A stretch of DNA of 64,000 bases, taken from NCBI GenBank assembly GCA_016806145.1, contig CP063166.1, forward strand, positions 3,472,001-3,536,000, read 5' to 3'. The notes under the pieces were generated by a model that was not told the origin of the DNA, ran no database searches, and saw only the letters and a program-made list of their open reading frames with translations. The position numbers were made by a program, and so were the translations under genes. Position 1 is the stretch's first letter, and the number at the start of each line of letters is the position of its first letter. Positions 1-9,310 of this stretch are shown here, piece after piece. This DNA comes from Variovorax paradoxus. Its GTDB lineage: Bacteria; Pseudomonadota; Gammaproteobacteria; Burkholderiales; Burkholderiaceae_C.

Positions 1-236
1 TTGTGCGCGTCGTGCGTGGCCTGCGGCAGGATCACCTTCTCGCCGTCGAAATGCGGCTCCTGCGTGTCGACGGTGCGGTTGAACGGCGCGTACTTCTCGC
101 GCGCGATGCGCTCGCAGGTGTCGAGCACCGCGTCGAAGGTCTCGCGCGAGTGGTCGGCGAAGCGTTCGCGCGAGGCCAGCGTTTCGGCATGCAGCCAGTC
201 GTAGAGCAGGAAATCGAGGGTGGGACGCAGGCTCAT
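1..236 (-). CDS. acyl-CoA dehydrogenase, N-terminal part (runs off the window)
   Basis: The first 78 codons of a minus-strand gene whose 3' end lies outside the window. The protein begins MSLRPTLDFLLYDWLHAETL and continues with an alpha-helical stretch (FDAVLDTCERIAREKYAPFN) and then a phrase around FDGEKVILP. That layout is typical of the N-terminal domain of the large AcdA/DmdC-type acyl-CoA dehydrogenases. These flavoproteins introduce the alpha,beta double bond in acyl-CoA. The gene follows the thiolase at 412-1587 on the same strand, so it is probably the FAD-dependent first step of the beta-oxidation set here. No active-site residue is inside the window, so the exact subfamily is open. 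Confidence 0.75.
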   Translation of the reverse strand, partial: MSLRPTLDFLLYDWLHAETLASRERFADHSRETFDAVLDTCERIAREKYAPFNRTVDTQEPHFDGEKVILPQATHDAH

Positions 237-264
237 GGTGGGTTCCAGGAAAGCGGGATCGGGG

Positions 265-385
265 TCGGACAGCGAGCGCGGAAGGCGCGGAAAGCCAAGA
301 AAAAGTCGCAGAGAAAAACCAATGAAAATTCTGGTTTCTCTTCTGCGACTTCTGCGTAACCTTCGCGACTTCTGCGTCCGGAAGT
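265..385. repeat. intergenic imperfect inverted repeat, copy A
   Basis: The 175-bp gap between the acyl-CoA dehydrogenase start and the thiolase stop is filled by a degenerate inverted repeat. The right arm carries reiterated tctgcg/cttcgcg words (about 330-380) and the left arm their complement (gtcgcagag near 305-313). The same word set builds the better-preserved element at 5344-5475, so I treat the two as copies of one family. It lies just downstream of the thiolase stop codon on the transcribed strand, where it could form a long mRNA hairpin. Boundaries are approximate. Confidence 0.6.
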
Positions 386-411
386 CCGAATTCAGCGGTT
401 CAGGACGAAGC

Positions 412-1587
412 TCAGATCACCTCGAACACGCCCGCGGCACCCATGCCGCCGCCGATGCACATCGTGACCACGACCTTCTTCGCGCCGCGGCGCTTGCCTT
501 CGATCAGCGCATGGCCCGTGAGGCGCTGGCCGCTCACGCCGTAGGGGTGGCCCACGGCGATGGCGCCGCCGTCCACGTTGAGGCGGTCGGCCGGGATGCC
601 GAGCTTGTCGCGGCAGTAGATCACCTGCACCGCGAAGGCTTCGTTGAGCTCCCACAGGTCGATGTCGTTGACCGTCAGGCCCAGGCGCTTGAGCACCTTG
701 GGGATCGCGAAGACGGGGCCGATGCCCATCTCGTCGGGCTCGCAGCCCGCCACCGCGAAGCCCAGGAAGCGGCCCAGCGGCTTCAGGCCCTTGCGCTCGG
801 CGTACTTCTCGTCGACCACCACGCAGGCGCCACCGCCGTCCGAGAACTGGCTGGCGTTGCCGGCCGAGATCAGGCCGCCGGGGATGGCCGAGCGGATGCC
901 GCTGATGCCTTCCTTGGTGGTGCCGGGACGGATGCCTTCGTCGTTCTCGATCGTGACTTCCTTGGTGCGCAGGCCCAGCACCGGGTCGGCCACGCCGGCC
1001 AGCACGGTGATCGGCGCGATCTCATCCTTGAAGCGGCCGGCTTCCAGCGCGGCCGTGGCCTTCTGCTGGCTCGCGGCGCCGTATTCGTCCATGGCGTCGC
1101 GGCCGATGTTGTAGCGCTTGGCGACCTGCTCGGCCGTCTGCAGCATGTTCCAGTAGATCTCGGGCTTGTGCTTGACGAGCCAGGGGTCGGCCAGCATGTG
1201 CTTGTTGGCTTCGTTCTGCACGCACGAGATGCTCTCGACGCCGCCGGCCACGTAGACGTCGCCCTCGCCCGCGATGACGCGCTGGGCGGCGGTGGCGATG
1301 GTCTGCAGGCCCGAGGAGCAGAAGCGGTTGATGGTCATGCCCGAGGTGGTGATCGGGCAGCCGGCGCGCAGCGCGATCTGGCGCGCGATGTTCGAGCCGG
1401 TCGCGCCCTCGGGCGTGGCGCAGCCCATGATCACGTCGTCGACCTCGGCGGCCTCGATGCCGGCGCGGGCGATCGCATGCTGCACCGCATGGCCGCCGAG
1501 CGTGGCGCCGTGCGTCATGTTGAAGGCACCCTTCCAGCTCTTGGCGAGCGGCGTGCGGGCGGTGGAAACGATGACGGCGCTGGTCAT
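412..1587 (-). CDS. acetyl-CoA C-acyltransferase (thiolase)
   Basis: A 391-residue thiolase, the family's usual length. It performs the last step of beta-oxidation: CoA-dependent cleavage of 3-ketoacyl-CoA to acetyl-CoA and a shortened acyl-CoA. The nucleophilic cysteine is Cys90 in NRFCSSGLQ. The NEAFAVQ motif, the [11 protein letters not shown] histidine loop and the C-terminal CIGGGMGAA cysteine motif are all intact, so it should be active. The start [16 protein letters not shown] is the standard thiolase N terminus. It lies between the M20 peptidase gene and the acyl-CoA dehydrogenase on the same strand. FadA- and AtoB-type thiolases cannot be told apart here, but the FadB-like gene nearby favours a degradative role. 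Confidence 0.93.
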   Translation of the reverse strand: MTSAVIVSTARTPLAKSWKGAFNMTHGATLGGHAVQHAIARAGIEAAEVDDVIMGCATPEGATGSNIARQIALRAGCPITTSGMTINRFCSSGLQTIATAAQRVIAGEGDVYVAGGVESISCVQNEANKHMLADPWLVKHKPEIYWNMLQTAEQVAKRYNIGRDAMDEYGAASQQKATAALEAGRFKDEIAPITVLAGVADPVLGLRTKEVTIENDEGIRPGTTKEGISGIRSAIPGGLISAGNASQFSDGGGACVVVDEKYAERKGLKPLGRFLGFAVAGCEPDEMGIGPVFAIPKVLKRLGLTVNDIDLWELNEAFAVQVIYCRDKLGIPADRLNVDGGAIAVGHPYGVSGQRLTGHALIEGKRRGAKKVVVTMCIGGGMGAAGVFEVI

Positions 1588-1624
1588 GGTGAGGTCCTTT
1601 TCGAAGATGGAAGGGAAAGCCGGG

Positions 1625-3100
1625 TTACTGGGGCTGCGCCCCGGAGGCGTTGCGCAGCAGCTGCTGATAGAAGCCGATCATCTCGCCGTAGTTCGAGATC
1701 GCGAGGCGTTCGTTGGTGCCATGGAAGCGCGCGAGGTCCTCGTTCTTCATGCGGAACGGCGAGAAGCGGAACACCGCGTCGCTCAGGATCGAGAAGTGGC
1801 GCGAATCGGTGGCCGCGGTCATGAGGCCGGGCGCGACGACGGCGTCGGGGAAGGACTGGCGCACCGAGCGCTCGATGGTCCGGTAGCCGGCGCTGTCGGT
1901 CGGCGAGACCGGCGAGGCCTCGGAGTTGCCGGGGTAGCGCTTGATCTTGATCTCGTCGTCGCCCAGTTGCTTGCGCAGATGGGCCTCGACGCTGTCGATG
2001 GTGTCGCCGGGCAGCACGCGGAAATTGACGGCGGCCTCGGCGCGGCCGGGCAGCACGTTGTCCTTGTTGCCGGCGCGCACGATGGTCAGCGCGGTGGTGG
2101 TGCGCAGCATCGCGTTGCTGCTCGGGCTCTTCTGCAGCTGGCCTTCGACCAGCGGCGCCGTGAGCCAGAGGTTGGACAGCATCACGCGATTGATGCCGCT
2201 CATCTCGGGCGCGAGCGTGCCGAACATCTGGGCGGCCACGCCCTGGATGCCGCCGGGCATCGGGTGGGCCTCGAGCTTCGCGAGCGCCGCGCCCAGGCGG
2301 CCGATCGCGCTGTGCGCGGGCGGCATCGACGAGTGGCCGGGCGCGGTGTCGAGCGAGAGGAAGAAGGTGGCGTAGCCCTTCTCGGCCAGGCCGATCAGCG
2401 CCGCGGGCTTGCTCAGGCCCGGAAGCACGCCGTCGAGCACCAGCAGGCCCTCGTCGAGCACCCAGTCGAGCTTCACGCCGCGCGATTGGAGCAGCTCGGC
2501 GATCGGCAGCGCGCCGCGCAGGCCGCTGACCTCCTCGTCGTCGCCCATCACGAGGTAGACGGTCTGCTTCGGCTGGAAGTCGCTCGCGATCAGCAGCTCG
2601 ATGGCCTCCATCTGCGCGAACAGGTTGCCCTTGTTGTCGAGCGTGCCGCGGCCCCAGACGAAGCCGTCCTTGATCTCGCCGCCGAAGGGGTCGACGCTCC
2701 AGGCCTTCTCGGTGCCGGGCGCGATCGGCACCATGTCCTGGTGCGCCATCAGCGCAATGGGTTTGGCCGCGGCATCGCTGCCGGTCCAGGTGTAGAGCAG
2801 CGCCTTCTGGCCCACCAATTCCTTCTTGAGGGTGGCGTGGACCTTGGGAAAGTTCTGCGCGAGGTAGGCGTGCAGCTTGTCGAACTCGGCCAGGTTGGCG
2901 GCCGGGTCGTCGAGGCTGGACACCGTGCGAATGGGGATCGCACCCGCGAGCCGCTTGGCGGCGGCCTGCAGGTCGATCTCGGGCTTGGGGGACGGCGCCA
3001 CCGCGAGCTGGCGCGATGGCGTGGTCCAGGTCTTGACCGCCACGACCGCCGCCAGCGCGACGAGCACCAGCAGCAGTCCCAGGAAGATGCGTTTCAACAT
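1625..3100 (-). CDS. membrane-anchored M20 family peptidase / N-acyl-amino-acid amidohydrolase-like
   Basis: 491 residues. The N terminus ([20 protein letters not shown]) is a single hydrophobic segment after KR, so the catalytic domain probably faces the periplasm. Dinuclear metal-site residues of family M20 are visible: His120 and Asp122 in LMAHQDMVP, Asp155 in GRGTLDNKG, Glu189-Glu190 in GDDEEVSG, and a C-terminal histidine in FHGTNER. The dimerisation domain contains APGHSSMPP. Length and motifs resemble the carboxypeptidase S / PM20D1 branch, whose animal member makes and breaks N-acyl amino acids. Its place between FadB-like and thiolase genes suggests an acylated amino acid as substrate. 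That substrate is inference; a peptide substrate is equally possible. Confidence 0.85.
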   Translation of the reverse strand: MLKRIFLGLLLVLVALAAVVAVKTWTTPSRQLAVAPSPKPEIDLQAAAKRLAGAIPIRTVSSLDDPAANLAEFDKLHAYLAQNFPKVHATLKKELVGQKALLYTWTGSDAAAKPIALMAHQDMVPIAPGTEKAWSVDPFGGEIKDGFVWGRGTLDNKGNLFAQMEAIELLIASDFQPKQTVYLVMGDDEEVSGLRGALPIAELLQSRGVKLDWVLDEGLLVLDGVLPGLSKPAALIGLAEKGYATFFLSLDTAPGHSSMPPAHSAIGRLGAALAKLEAHPMPGGIQGVAAQMFGTLAPEMSGINRVMLSNLWLTAPLVEGQLQKSPSSNAMLRTTTALTIVRAGNKDNVLPGRAEAAVNFRVLPGDTIDSVEAHLRKQLGDDEIKIKRYPGNSEASPVSPTDSAGYRTIERSVRQSFPDAVVAPGLMTAATDSRHFSILSDAVFRFSPFRMKNEDLARFHGTNERLAISNYGEMIGFYQQLLRNASGAQPQ

Positions 3101-3122
3101 GGGCGGTCGAGATCCGTCGACA

Positions 3123-5225
3123 TCAACCGAAGGACTTGCCTTCGGCCACCAGCTTCTGGATCAGCGCGGCGGGCTGCCAGAACTCGGCGTCGTCGCGCGG
3201 GTTCTTCGCGAAGCGCTTCATGGTCTCGGCCACGTTGTACAGGCCGACCTGCGAGGCGTAGTGCATCGGGCCGCCGCGCCAGATCGGGAAGCCGTAGCCC
3301 GTGAGGTAGACCATGTCGATGTCGCCCGACTTCGAGGCGATGCCGTCCTCGAGGATGTGCGCGCCTTCGTTGACCAGCGCGTAGACCAGGCGCTGCACGA
3401 TTTCCTCGTCGGAGATCTTGCGCGGCGTGATGCCCAGTTCCTTGCGGTGGTCCTCGATCATCTTGTTGACGAGTTCCGAGGGGATCGCATCGCGCTTGCC
3501 GGCCTGGTAGTCGTACCACCCTGCCCCGGTCTTCTGGCCGAAGCGGCCCAGTTCGCAGAGCTTGTCGGCCGTGCGGCTGTACTTCATGTCGGCGCGCTCG
3601 ACGGCGCGGCGCTTGCGGATCGCCCAGCCGATGTCGTTGCCGGCCAGGTCGCCCATGCGGAACGGGCCCATCGCGAAGCCGAATTTCTCGATCGCCTTGT
3701 CGACCTGCTGCGGCGTCGCGCCCTCGTCGAGCAGGAAGCCGGCCTGGCGGCTGTACTGCTCGATCATGCGGTTGCCGATGAAGCCGTCGCACACGCCCGA
3801 GACCACCGAGGTCTTCTTGATCTTCTTGCCGATGGCCATGACCGTGGCGAGCACGTCCTTGGCGGTCTGCTTGCCGCGCACCACCTCGAGCAGCTTCATC
3901 ACGTTGGCCGGGCTGAAGAAGTGCATGCCGACCACGTCCTGCGGACGCTCGGTGAACGATGCGATCTTGTCGACGTCGAGCGTCGAGGTGTTCGAGGCCA
4001 GGATCGCGCCCTTCTTGGCGACGCGGTCGAGTTCCTTGAAGACCTTCTCCTTGACGCCGATCTCCTCGAACACGGCTTCGATGATCAGGTCGGCGTCCCT
4101 CAGGTCGTCGTAGCTCAGCGTGGTGCTCAACAGCGCCATGCGCTGCTCGTACTTGTCCTGCTTGAGCTTGCCCTTCTTGACCTGGGCTTCGTAGTTCTTC
4201 TTGATGGTGGCGATGCCGCGGTCGAGCGCTTCCTGCTTCATCTCGAGGATCTTCACGGGGATGCCCGCGTTGAGGAAGTTCATCGAGATGCCGCCGCCCA
4301 TGGTGCCGGCGCCGATCACGCCGACCGACTTGATCTCGCGCTTGGGGGTGTCCTCGGGCACGTCGGGGATCTTCGAGGCGGCGCGCTCGGCCATGAACAG
4401 GTGGCGCAGCGACAGCGACTCGGGCGTGAACATCAGCGCGGTGAACAGGCGGCGTTCCTCGGCCATGCCCTCGTCGAACTTGAGCTTGGTCGCGGCCTGC
4501 ACGGCGTCGATGCACTTGAGCGGCGCCGGATAGTTCTTCGACATGCCGCCGACCATGTTCTTGGTGAACTGGAAGTAGGCATCGCCTTGCGGGTGCTTGC
4601 ACGGCAGGCTGCGCACCAGCGGCAGGTCGCCGCCCTTGGCTGCCGCGGCCTTGGCGAACTCGACGGCTTCGTCGAACACGGTCTCGGGCGAGGCGGCCAA
4701 CTTGTCGAACAGCTTCTGGCCCGGCAGGCTCGCGAGCAGTTCCGACTTCACGGCCTCGCCGCTCACGATCATGTTGAGGGCGGTTTCCACGCCGAGCACG
4801 CGCGGCAGGCGCTGCGTGCCGCCGGCGCCGGGCAAGAGGCCCAGCTTGACTTCGGGCAACGCGACGTTGGTGCCCGGGGCCGCGACGCGGTAGTGGCAGC
4901 CGAGCGCGAGCTCGAGGCCGCCGCCCATGCACACCGAGTGGATGGCCGCGACGATGGGCTTGGTGGCGGCTTCGAGCGCGAGGATGACGCTCAGCAGGTT
5001 GGGCTCCTGCAGCGCCTTGGGCGTGCCGAATTCCTTGATGTCGGCGCCGCCCGAGAACGCCTTGCCGGCGCCGGTGATGACGATGGCCTTGACGGCATCG
5101 TCGGCATGGGCCTTCGACAGGCCGTCGGTGATGCCGATGCGGGTCGAGAAACCGAGACCGTTGACCGGAGGATTGGTCAGGGTGATCACGGCGACGTCGC
5201 CGAGCACTTTGTATTCAGCCGTCAT
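3123..5225 (-). CDS. bifunctional enoyl-CoA hydratase / 3-hydroxyacyl-CoA dehydrogenase (FadB-like)
   Basis: 700 residues, the length of FadB/FadJ alpha subunits. Residues about 1-190 form a crotonase domain with both catalytic glutamates visible, in [10 protein letters not shown] and [17 protein letters not shown]. Around residue 305 a Rossmann nucleotide-binding motif ([11 protein letters not shown]) begins the 3-hydroxyacyl-CoA dehydrogenase half. That half contains [17 protein letters not shown] with the catalytic His and Glu, followed by two C-terminal dehydrogenase repeats ([24 protein letters not shown]). It would hydrate 2-enoyl-CoA and oxidise the 3-hydroxyacyl-CoA with NAD+. The gene is 22 bp upstream of the M20 gene on the same strand, so the two are probably co-transcribed. 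A true FadBA pair would have fadA directly next to it; here the M20 gene intervenes. Confidence 0.92.
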   Translation of the reverse strand: MTAEYKVLGDVAVITLTNPPVNGLGFSTRIGITDGLSKAHADDAVKAIVITGAGKAFSGGADIKEFGTPKALQEPNLLSVILALEAATKPIVAAIHSVCMGGGLELALGCHYRVAAPGTNVALPEVKLGLLPGAGGTQRLPRVLGVETALNMIVSGEAVKSELLASLPGQKLFDKLAASPETVFDEAVEFAKAAAAKGGDLPLVRSLPCKHPQGDAYFQFTKNMVGGMSKNYPAPLKCIDAVQAATKLKFDEGMAEERRLFTALMFTPESLSLRHLFMAERAASKIPDVPEDTPKREIKSVGVIGAGTMGGGISMNFLNAGIPVKILEMKQEALDRGIATIKKNYEAQVKKGKLKQDKYEQRMALLSTTLSYDDLRDADLIIEAVFEEIGVKEKVFKELDRVAKKGAILASNTSTLDVDKIASFTERPQDVVGMHFFSPANVMKLLEVVRGKQTAKDVLATVMAIGKKIKKTSVVSGVCDGFIGNRMIEQYSRQAGFLLDEGATPQQVDKAIEKFGFAMGPFRMGDLAGNDIGWAIRKRRAVERADMKYSRTADKLCELGRFGQKTGAGWYDYQAGKRDAIPSELVNKMIEDHRKELGITPRKISDEEIVQRLVYALVNEGAHILEDGIASKSGDIDMVYLTGYGFPIWRGGPMHYASQVGLYNVAETMKRFAKNPRDDAEFWQPAALIQKLVAEGKSFG

Positions 5226-5343
5226 GCTGCGTTCCTTGGTGTGTGAAGAGAAAAAAGAAAAAGCACGAGTGTTCTTTTTCCGGGGATTCTAGGCCTTTGG
5301 CGCGGCGCAACAATGGCACGCAGTCGCTGGAGGGACAAGGGGT

Positions 5344-5475
5344 GAAAACGGGGCCGGACGCAGAGGACGCGAAGGTTCCGCGAAGGACGCCAAAGAAAAC
5401 CCAAACAAGTATTTGGCTGCTCTTTCGCGTCCTTCGCGTGATCTTCGCGTCCTCTGCGTCCGGAGGTCCGTTTTC
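5344..5475. repeat. long intergenic inverted repeat, copy B
   Basis: A 132-bp element between the livF stop (5487) and the fadB-like start (5225). It has an outer 8-bp arm, gaaaacgg (5344-5351) with ccgttttc (5468-5475), and an inner perfect 21-bp arm (5354-5374 with 5443-5463) containing gcagaggacgc. An imperfect third section follows toward the centre (5376-5395 with about 5422-5440). Transcribed, it would fold into one long hairpin. It shares its word set with the weaker copy at 265-385. No open reading frame in it is convincing. It resembles non-coding miniature repeats rather than an IS element, since there is no transposase or clear target duplication. Confidence 0.8.
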
Positions 5476-5486
5476 GAAAGCCTAGT

Positions 5487-6182
5487 CTAGACCTCGAGCC
5501 ATTCCTTGCGCGTCGCCCCGTCCGCGCGCAGGCTCGCGGGCGTGCCGTCGAACACGATGCTGCCGTGACCCATGACGAGCGCGCGGTCGGAGATCGCCAT
5601 CGCGATGGTGAGCTTCTGCTCGATCAGCAGCACCGAGATGCCCTTGTCCTTGAGCGTGCGCAGGTACTGGCCCACGAGCTCGACGATCTTCGGCGCCAGG
5701 CCCTCGGTGGGCTCGTCGATGATGATCAGGTCGGGGTCGCCCATCAGCGTGCGGCACAGCGTGAGCATTTGCTGCTCGCCGCCCGAGAGCACGCCGGCCT
5801 CGGTGTGCTGGCGCTCCTTGAGGCGCGGGAACATGCCGTACATGTCGTCGAACTGCCAGCGGCTGCCCTTGCCCGAGCCCTTCTGCCCCAAGAGCAGGTT
5901 CTGGTGCACCGTGAGCTTGGGGAAGATGTCGCGGTTCTCGGGCACGTAGCCGATGCCCAGGTGGGCGATCTCGTAGGCCTTCTTGCGCAGGATGTCCTGC
6001 TCCTTCCAGCGCAGCGTGCCCTCGGCATGCACCAGGCCCATGATGGCCTTGGCGGTGGTCGAGCGGCCCGAGCCGTTGCGGCCCAGCAGCGCGACGATCT
6101 CGCCGGGCTGCACGTCGAAGGAGACGCCATGCAGCACATGGCTCTTGCCGTAGTAGGCGTGGATGTCGTGAAGCTTCAGCAT
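5487..6182 (-). CDS. livF: branched-chain amino acid type ABC transporter ATP-binding protein LivF
   Basis: 231 residues from the ATG at 6182, one base after the livG stop; an upstream in-frame extension inside livG is unlikely. It is one of two ATPases energising a Liv (HAAT-family) importer. The Walker A motif reads GRNGSGRST, so the usual lysine is arginine at residue 40. The signature LSGGEQQM, Walker B LIIIDEPTEG and the switch histidine region are normal. LivF proteins typically end near 235 residues, as here. It is the last gene of the livHMGF order and is followed by inverted repeat B. Arginine in Walker A could impair or merely alter ATP turnover. Confidence 0.93.
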   Translation of the reverse strand: MLKLHDIHAYYGKSHVLHGVSFDVQPGEIVALLGRNGSGRSTTAKAIMGLVHAEGTLRWKEQDILRKKAYEIAHLGIGYVPENRDIFPKLTVHQNLLLGQKGSGKGSRWQFDDMYGMFPRLKERQHTEAGVLSGGEQQMLTLCRTLMGDPDLIIIDEPTEGLAPKIVELVGQYLRTLKDKGISVLLIEQKLTIAMAISDRALVMGHGSIVFDGTPASLRADGATRKEWLEV

Positions 6183-6183
6183 C

Positions 6184-6960
6184 TTAGTGTCCCGCCCCTT
6201 GCGCATCGGCGACCGACGAACCGAGATAGGCTTCCTGCACGCGCGCATTGGCGCGCACGGCCGCCGGCGTGTCGAAGGCGATCACCTCGCCATAGACCAC
6301 CACCGCGATCTTGTCGGCCAGGCCGAACACCACGCCCATGTCGTGCTCCACCGTGAGCAGGGTCTTGCCCGTGGTCACGTGCTTGATCAGCGCGATGAAG
6401 TGCGAGGTCTCGGTCTTGCTCATGCCGGCCGTGGGTTCGTCCAGCAGGATCACGCTGGCGCCGCCGGCGATGGTCACGCCGATCTCGAGCGCGCGCTGCT
6501 CGGCATAGGTGAGGTTCACCGCATGCACGTCGCGCTTGCGTTCCAGGCCGATCTGGCGGATCAGTTCCTCGGTGCGCGCATTCGCGTCGTCGAGGTTCGA
6601 GAGGAAGCGCAGGAAGGTGTACTTGTAGCCGAGGCTCCAGAGCACGCCGCAGCGCAGGTTCTCGAACACGCTGAGCTTGGGGAAGATGTTCGTGATCTGA
6701 AAGCTGCGCGCGAGGCCCAGCCGGTTGATCTCGTAGGGCTTCCTGCCGTCGATGCGCTGCCCGTTGAGCAGCACCTCGCCGCTGGTGGGCGCGAGCCGGC
6801 CGCTGATCAGGTTGAACAGCGTGGACTTGCCCGCGCCGTTCGGCCCGATGACGGCCACGCGCTCGCCGGCCTTCACCGCGAGGTCCACGCCGCGAATGAT
6901 CTCGGTCTTGCCGAAGTTCTTTCGCAGCGCCTTGAGTTCCAGTGCGTATTCAGCGCTCAT
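6184..6960 (-). CDS. livG: branched-chain amino acid type ABC transporter ATP-binding protein LivG
   Basis: 258 residues, the LivG length. Walker A is GPNGAGKST near residue 40. The signature region is the LivG-typical LTYAEQRALEIG in place of LSGGQ, and Walker B is VILLDEPTAGM. After the signature comes TLLTVEHDMGVVFGLAD with the switch histidine. It starts three bases from the livM stop and ends one base before the livF start, so all four transporter genes are translated from one message. With LivF it forms the cytoplasmic ATPase pair under the LivHM membrane channel. Confidence 0.95.
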   Translation of the reverse strand: MSAEYALELKALRKNFGKTEIIRGVDLAVKAGERVAVIGPNGAGKSTLFNLISGRLAPTSGEVLLNGQRIDGRKPYEINRLGLARSFQITNIFPKLSVFENLRCGVLWSLGYKYTFLRFLSNLDDANARTEELIRQIGLERKRDVHAVNLTYAEQRALEIGVTIAGGASVILLDEPTAGMSKTETSHFIALIKHVTTGKTLLTVEHDMGVVFGLADKIAVVVYGEVIAFDTPAAVRANARVQEAYLGSSVADAQGAGH

Positions 6961-6963
6961 GTG

Positions 6964-8274
6964 TTACGCCGCCTCCCGACGCTTGATTTCCGTTTCGATC
7001 TCTTCCTGCGCCTGGCCCCAGACCCGCACGAAGCGGCGCCGCGCGACCTCGAGCGCGCCCAGGCCGATGGCCAGGATCGCGACCGCGCCGAGCCAGCTGC
7101 CCATGCCCGCGGTGTCGAGCGAGACGCCGAAGAAGTTCAGCCGCGAGCCCATCGCCGCGTTGAGCTGGATGTGGTAGATCATCTCGATCAGCGCGGCCGC
7201 GCCGATCACCACCGGCACCAGCGCCGCGGCGAGCGCGAGGTAGAGCCACCAGAAGCGGTCGAACTTGCCGAACTTGGCCACGCGCAGGTTCATCATGATC
7301 AGGCTCGCGATGCCGCCCGGGGCGAACATCACCATGAACACGAACACCAGCCCGAAGTACAGCTGCCAGGCCTTCGAGAGCTCCGACAGCAGGATCGAGG
7401 CGAACACCAGCAGCACCGCGCCGATCATCGGGCCGAAGAAGAACACCGCGCCGCCGAGGAAGGTAAACAGCAGGTAGCCGCCCGAGCGCACCGCGTTGAG
7501 GCTGTCGGCCGCGTTCACGATCTCGAAGTTGATCGAGGCCAGGCCGCCGCCGATGCCGGCGAAGAAGCCCGCGATGATGAACGCGAAGTAGCGCACGCGC
7601 TGCGTGTTGTAGCCGATGAATTCCACGCGCTCGGGGTTGTCGCGCACCGCGTTGAGCATGCGGCCCAGCGGCGTGCCGGTGAAGGCGAACATCAGCGCGG
7701 TGCACACGAAGCAGTAGAACGCGATCAGGTAGTACACCTGGATCTGCGGCCCGAAGGTCATGCCGAGGAAGGGCGTGCCGTAGACGCGGTCGGTGGTGAT
7801 GCCGCCCTCGCCGCCGAAGAAGCTCGGGAACATCAGCGCCATGGCCGCCACCAGTTCGCCGATGCCCAGCGTGATCATCGCGAAGGTGGTGCCCGACTTC
7901 TTCGTGGTGACGAAGCCCAGCAGGATCGCGAAGAACATGCCGGCCAGTCCGCCCACGAGCGGGATCAGCACCAGCGGCACCGGCACCGCGCCCTTGCTCG
8001 CGAGGTTCATCGTGTGGATCGCGATGAACGAGCCCAGGCCGACGTAGACGGCATGGCCGAAGCTCAGCATGCCGCCCTGCCCCAGCAGGATGTTGTAGCT
8101 CAGGCAGATGACGATGAGGTAGCCCATCTGCGACAGCATGGTCAGCGCCAGGCTGCTCTTGAACAAGTGCGGCGCGACGATCAGGGCGATGGCGAACAGC
8201 GCCCAGATCAGGTAGCGGCCGATGTTCCAGGGCTTGAAGCGGTAGTAGCGCGAGGCTTGCGTGGTCGATGTCAT
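6964..8274 (-). CDS. livM: branched-chain amino acid type ABC transporter permease LivM
   Basis: 436 residues with about ten hydrophobic segments, including the family sequence SYNILLGQGGMLSFGHAVYVGLG near residue 60 and the conserved GRMLNAVRDNPERVEFIGYN cytoplasmic loop that contacts the ATPase. At 436 residues it is longer than many LivM proteins (about 330-420), owing to a C-terminal extension with an added hydrophobic segment and a charged tail (RRRFVRVWGQAQEEIETEIKRRE). It starts four bases after the livH stop. It forms the membrane channel with LivH. Confidence 0.93.
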   Translation of the reverse strand: MTSTTQASRYYRFKPWNIGRYLIWALFAIALIVAPHLFKSSLALTMLSQMGYLIVICLSYNILLGQGGMLSFGHAVYVGLGSFIAIHTMNLASKGAVPVPLVLIPLVGGLAGMFFAILLGFVTTKKSGTTFAMITLGIGELVAAMALMFPSFFGGEGGITTDRVYGTPFLGMTFGPQIQVYYLIAFYCFVCTALMFAFTGTPLGRMLNAVRDNPERVEFIGYNTQRVRYFAFIIAGFFAGIGGGLASINFEIVNAADSLNAVRSGGYLLFTFLGGAVFFFGPMIGAVLLVFASILLSELSKAWQLYFGLVFVFMVMFAPGGIASLIMMNLRVAKFGKFDRFWWLYLALAAALVPVVIGAAALIEMIYHIQLNAAMGSRLNFFGVSLDTAGMGSWLGAVAILAIGLGALEVARRRFVRVWGQAQEEIETEIKRREAA

Positions 8275-8278
8275 GGCG

Positions 8279-9232
8279 TCAGTCCTCCCGGGTGCCGAGC
8301 AGACCCTTGGGCCTGAAGATCAGGATGAGGACCAGGAACAGGTACGGCAGGATCGGTGCGACCTGCGAGATGGTGAGCTTGAGCAGCTCGTAGCCGAAGG
8401 TCTGGTCGCTGACCGCGACGCCCAGCGCCTGCAGTCCGCCCGCCAACGACTGGTCCATGGCGACCGCGAAGGTCTGGATCACGCCGATCAGCAGCGAGGC
8501 CAGGAAGGCGCCGGCCAGCGAGCCCATGCCGCCGACCACCACCACCACGAAGATGATGGAGCCGACCGAGCCCGCCATCGCCGGCTCGGTGACGTAGGTG
8601 TTGCCGCCCACCACGCCCGCGAGACCCGCGAGCGCGGCGCCGCCGCCGAACACCAGCATGAACACGCGCGGCACGTTGTGGCCCAGCGCCTCGACCATGT
8701 CGGGATGCTTGAGCGCGGCCTGGATCACGAGGCCGATGCGCGTGCGCGTGAGCAGCAGCCACACCGACACCAGCATCAGCACCGCCACCAGCATGATGAA
8801 GGAGCGCGACTTGGGGAACTGGGTGCCGTAGAGCGAGAACAGCGGGCCCTGCAACTGCGCCGGCAGGCCGTAGGGCACGGTCGAGCGCCCCCACACCAGC
8901 TGCACCAGCTCGAGGATCAGGTAGGAAAGACCGAAGGTCACGAGCAGCTCGGGCACGTGGCCGAACTTGTGCACGCGCCGCAGGCAGTAACGCTCGAAGC
9001 CCGCGCCCAGCGCGCCCACGAGCAGCGGCGCGAGGAACAGCGCCGGCCAGAAGCCGATGATGTTCGACAGCGTGTAGGCGATGTACGCGCCCAGCATGTA
9101 GAAGCTGGCGTGCGCGAAATTGAGCACGCCCATCATGCTGAAGATCAGCGTGAGGCCGGAGCTCAGCATGAACAACAGCAGGCCGTAGCTCACGCCGTTG
9201 AGCAGCGAGATGACGAAGAATTCGACGTTCAT
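8279..9232 (-). CDS. livH: branched-chain amino acid type ABC transporter permease LivH
   Basis: 317 residues with about eight hydrophobic segments and the LivH hallmark LNGVSYGLLLFMLSSGLTLI at the N terminus, followed by GVLNFAHASFYMLGAY. The conserved loop GLVIQAALKHPDMVEALGHN contacts the ATPase. It begins the HMGF permease/ATPase block. The upstream gene is a cognate binding protein, but a rho-independent terminator (9250-9288) sits between them, so expression of this block should be lower than that of the binding protein. Confidence 0.94.
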   Translation of the reverse strand: MNVEFFVISLLNGVSYGLLLFMLSSGLTLIFSMMGVLNFAHASFYMLGAYIAYTLSNIIGFWPALFLAPLLVGALGAGFERYCLRRVHKFGHVPELLVTFGLSYLILELVQLVWGRSTVPYGLPAQLQGPLFSLYGTQFPKSRSFIMLVAVLMLVSVWLLLTRTRIGLVIQAALKHPDMVEALGHNVPRVFMLVFGGGAALAGLAGVVGGNTYVTEPAMAGSVGSIIFVVVVVGGMGSLAGAFLASLLIGVIQTFAVAMDQSLAGGLQALGVAVSDQTFGYELLKLTISQVAPILPYLFLVLILIFRPKGLLGTRED

Positions 9233-9249
9233 CGGTCTTTCGGATCACA

Positions 9250-9288
9250 TGAAAAAGAAAAAGGCCCGAGTGTTGAAGTCGGGCCTCG
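9250..9288 (-). terminator. rho-independent terminator between binding-protein gene and livH
   Basis: On the minus strand an 8-bp stem (tcgggcct at 9279-9286 pairing with aggcccga at 9262-9269, 9-nt loop) is followed by a U-rich tract (complement of the A-run at 9252-9263). It lies between the binding-protein stop (9311) and the livH start (9232). It probably acts as a partial terminator that keeps binding protein in excess over the membrane components. Confidence 0.85.
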
Positions 9289-9310
9289 ACCGTTCAGGGG
9301 CGTCCCGCGT

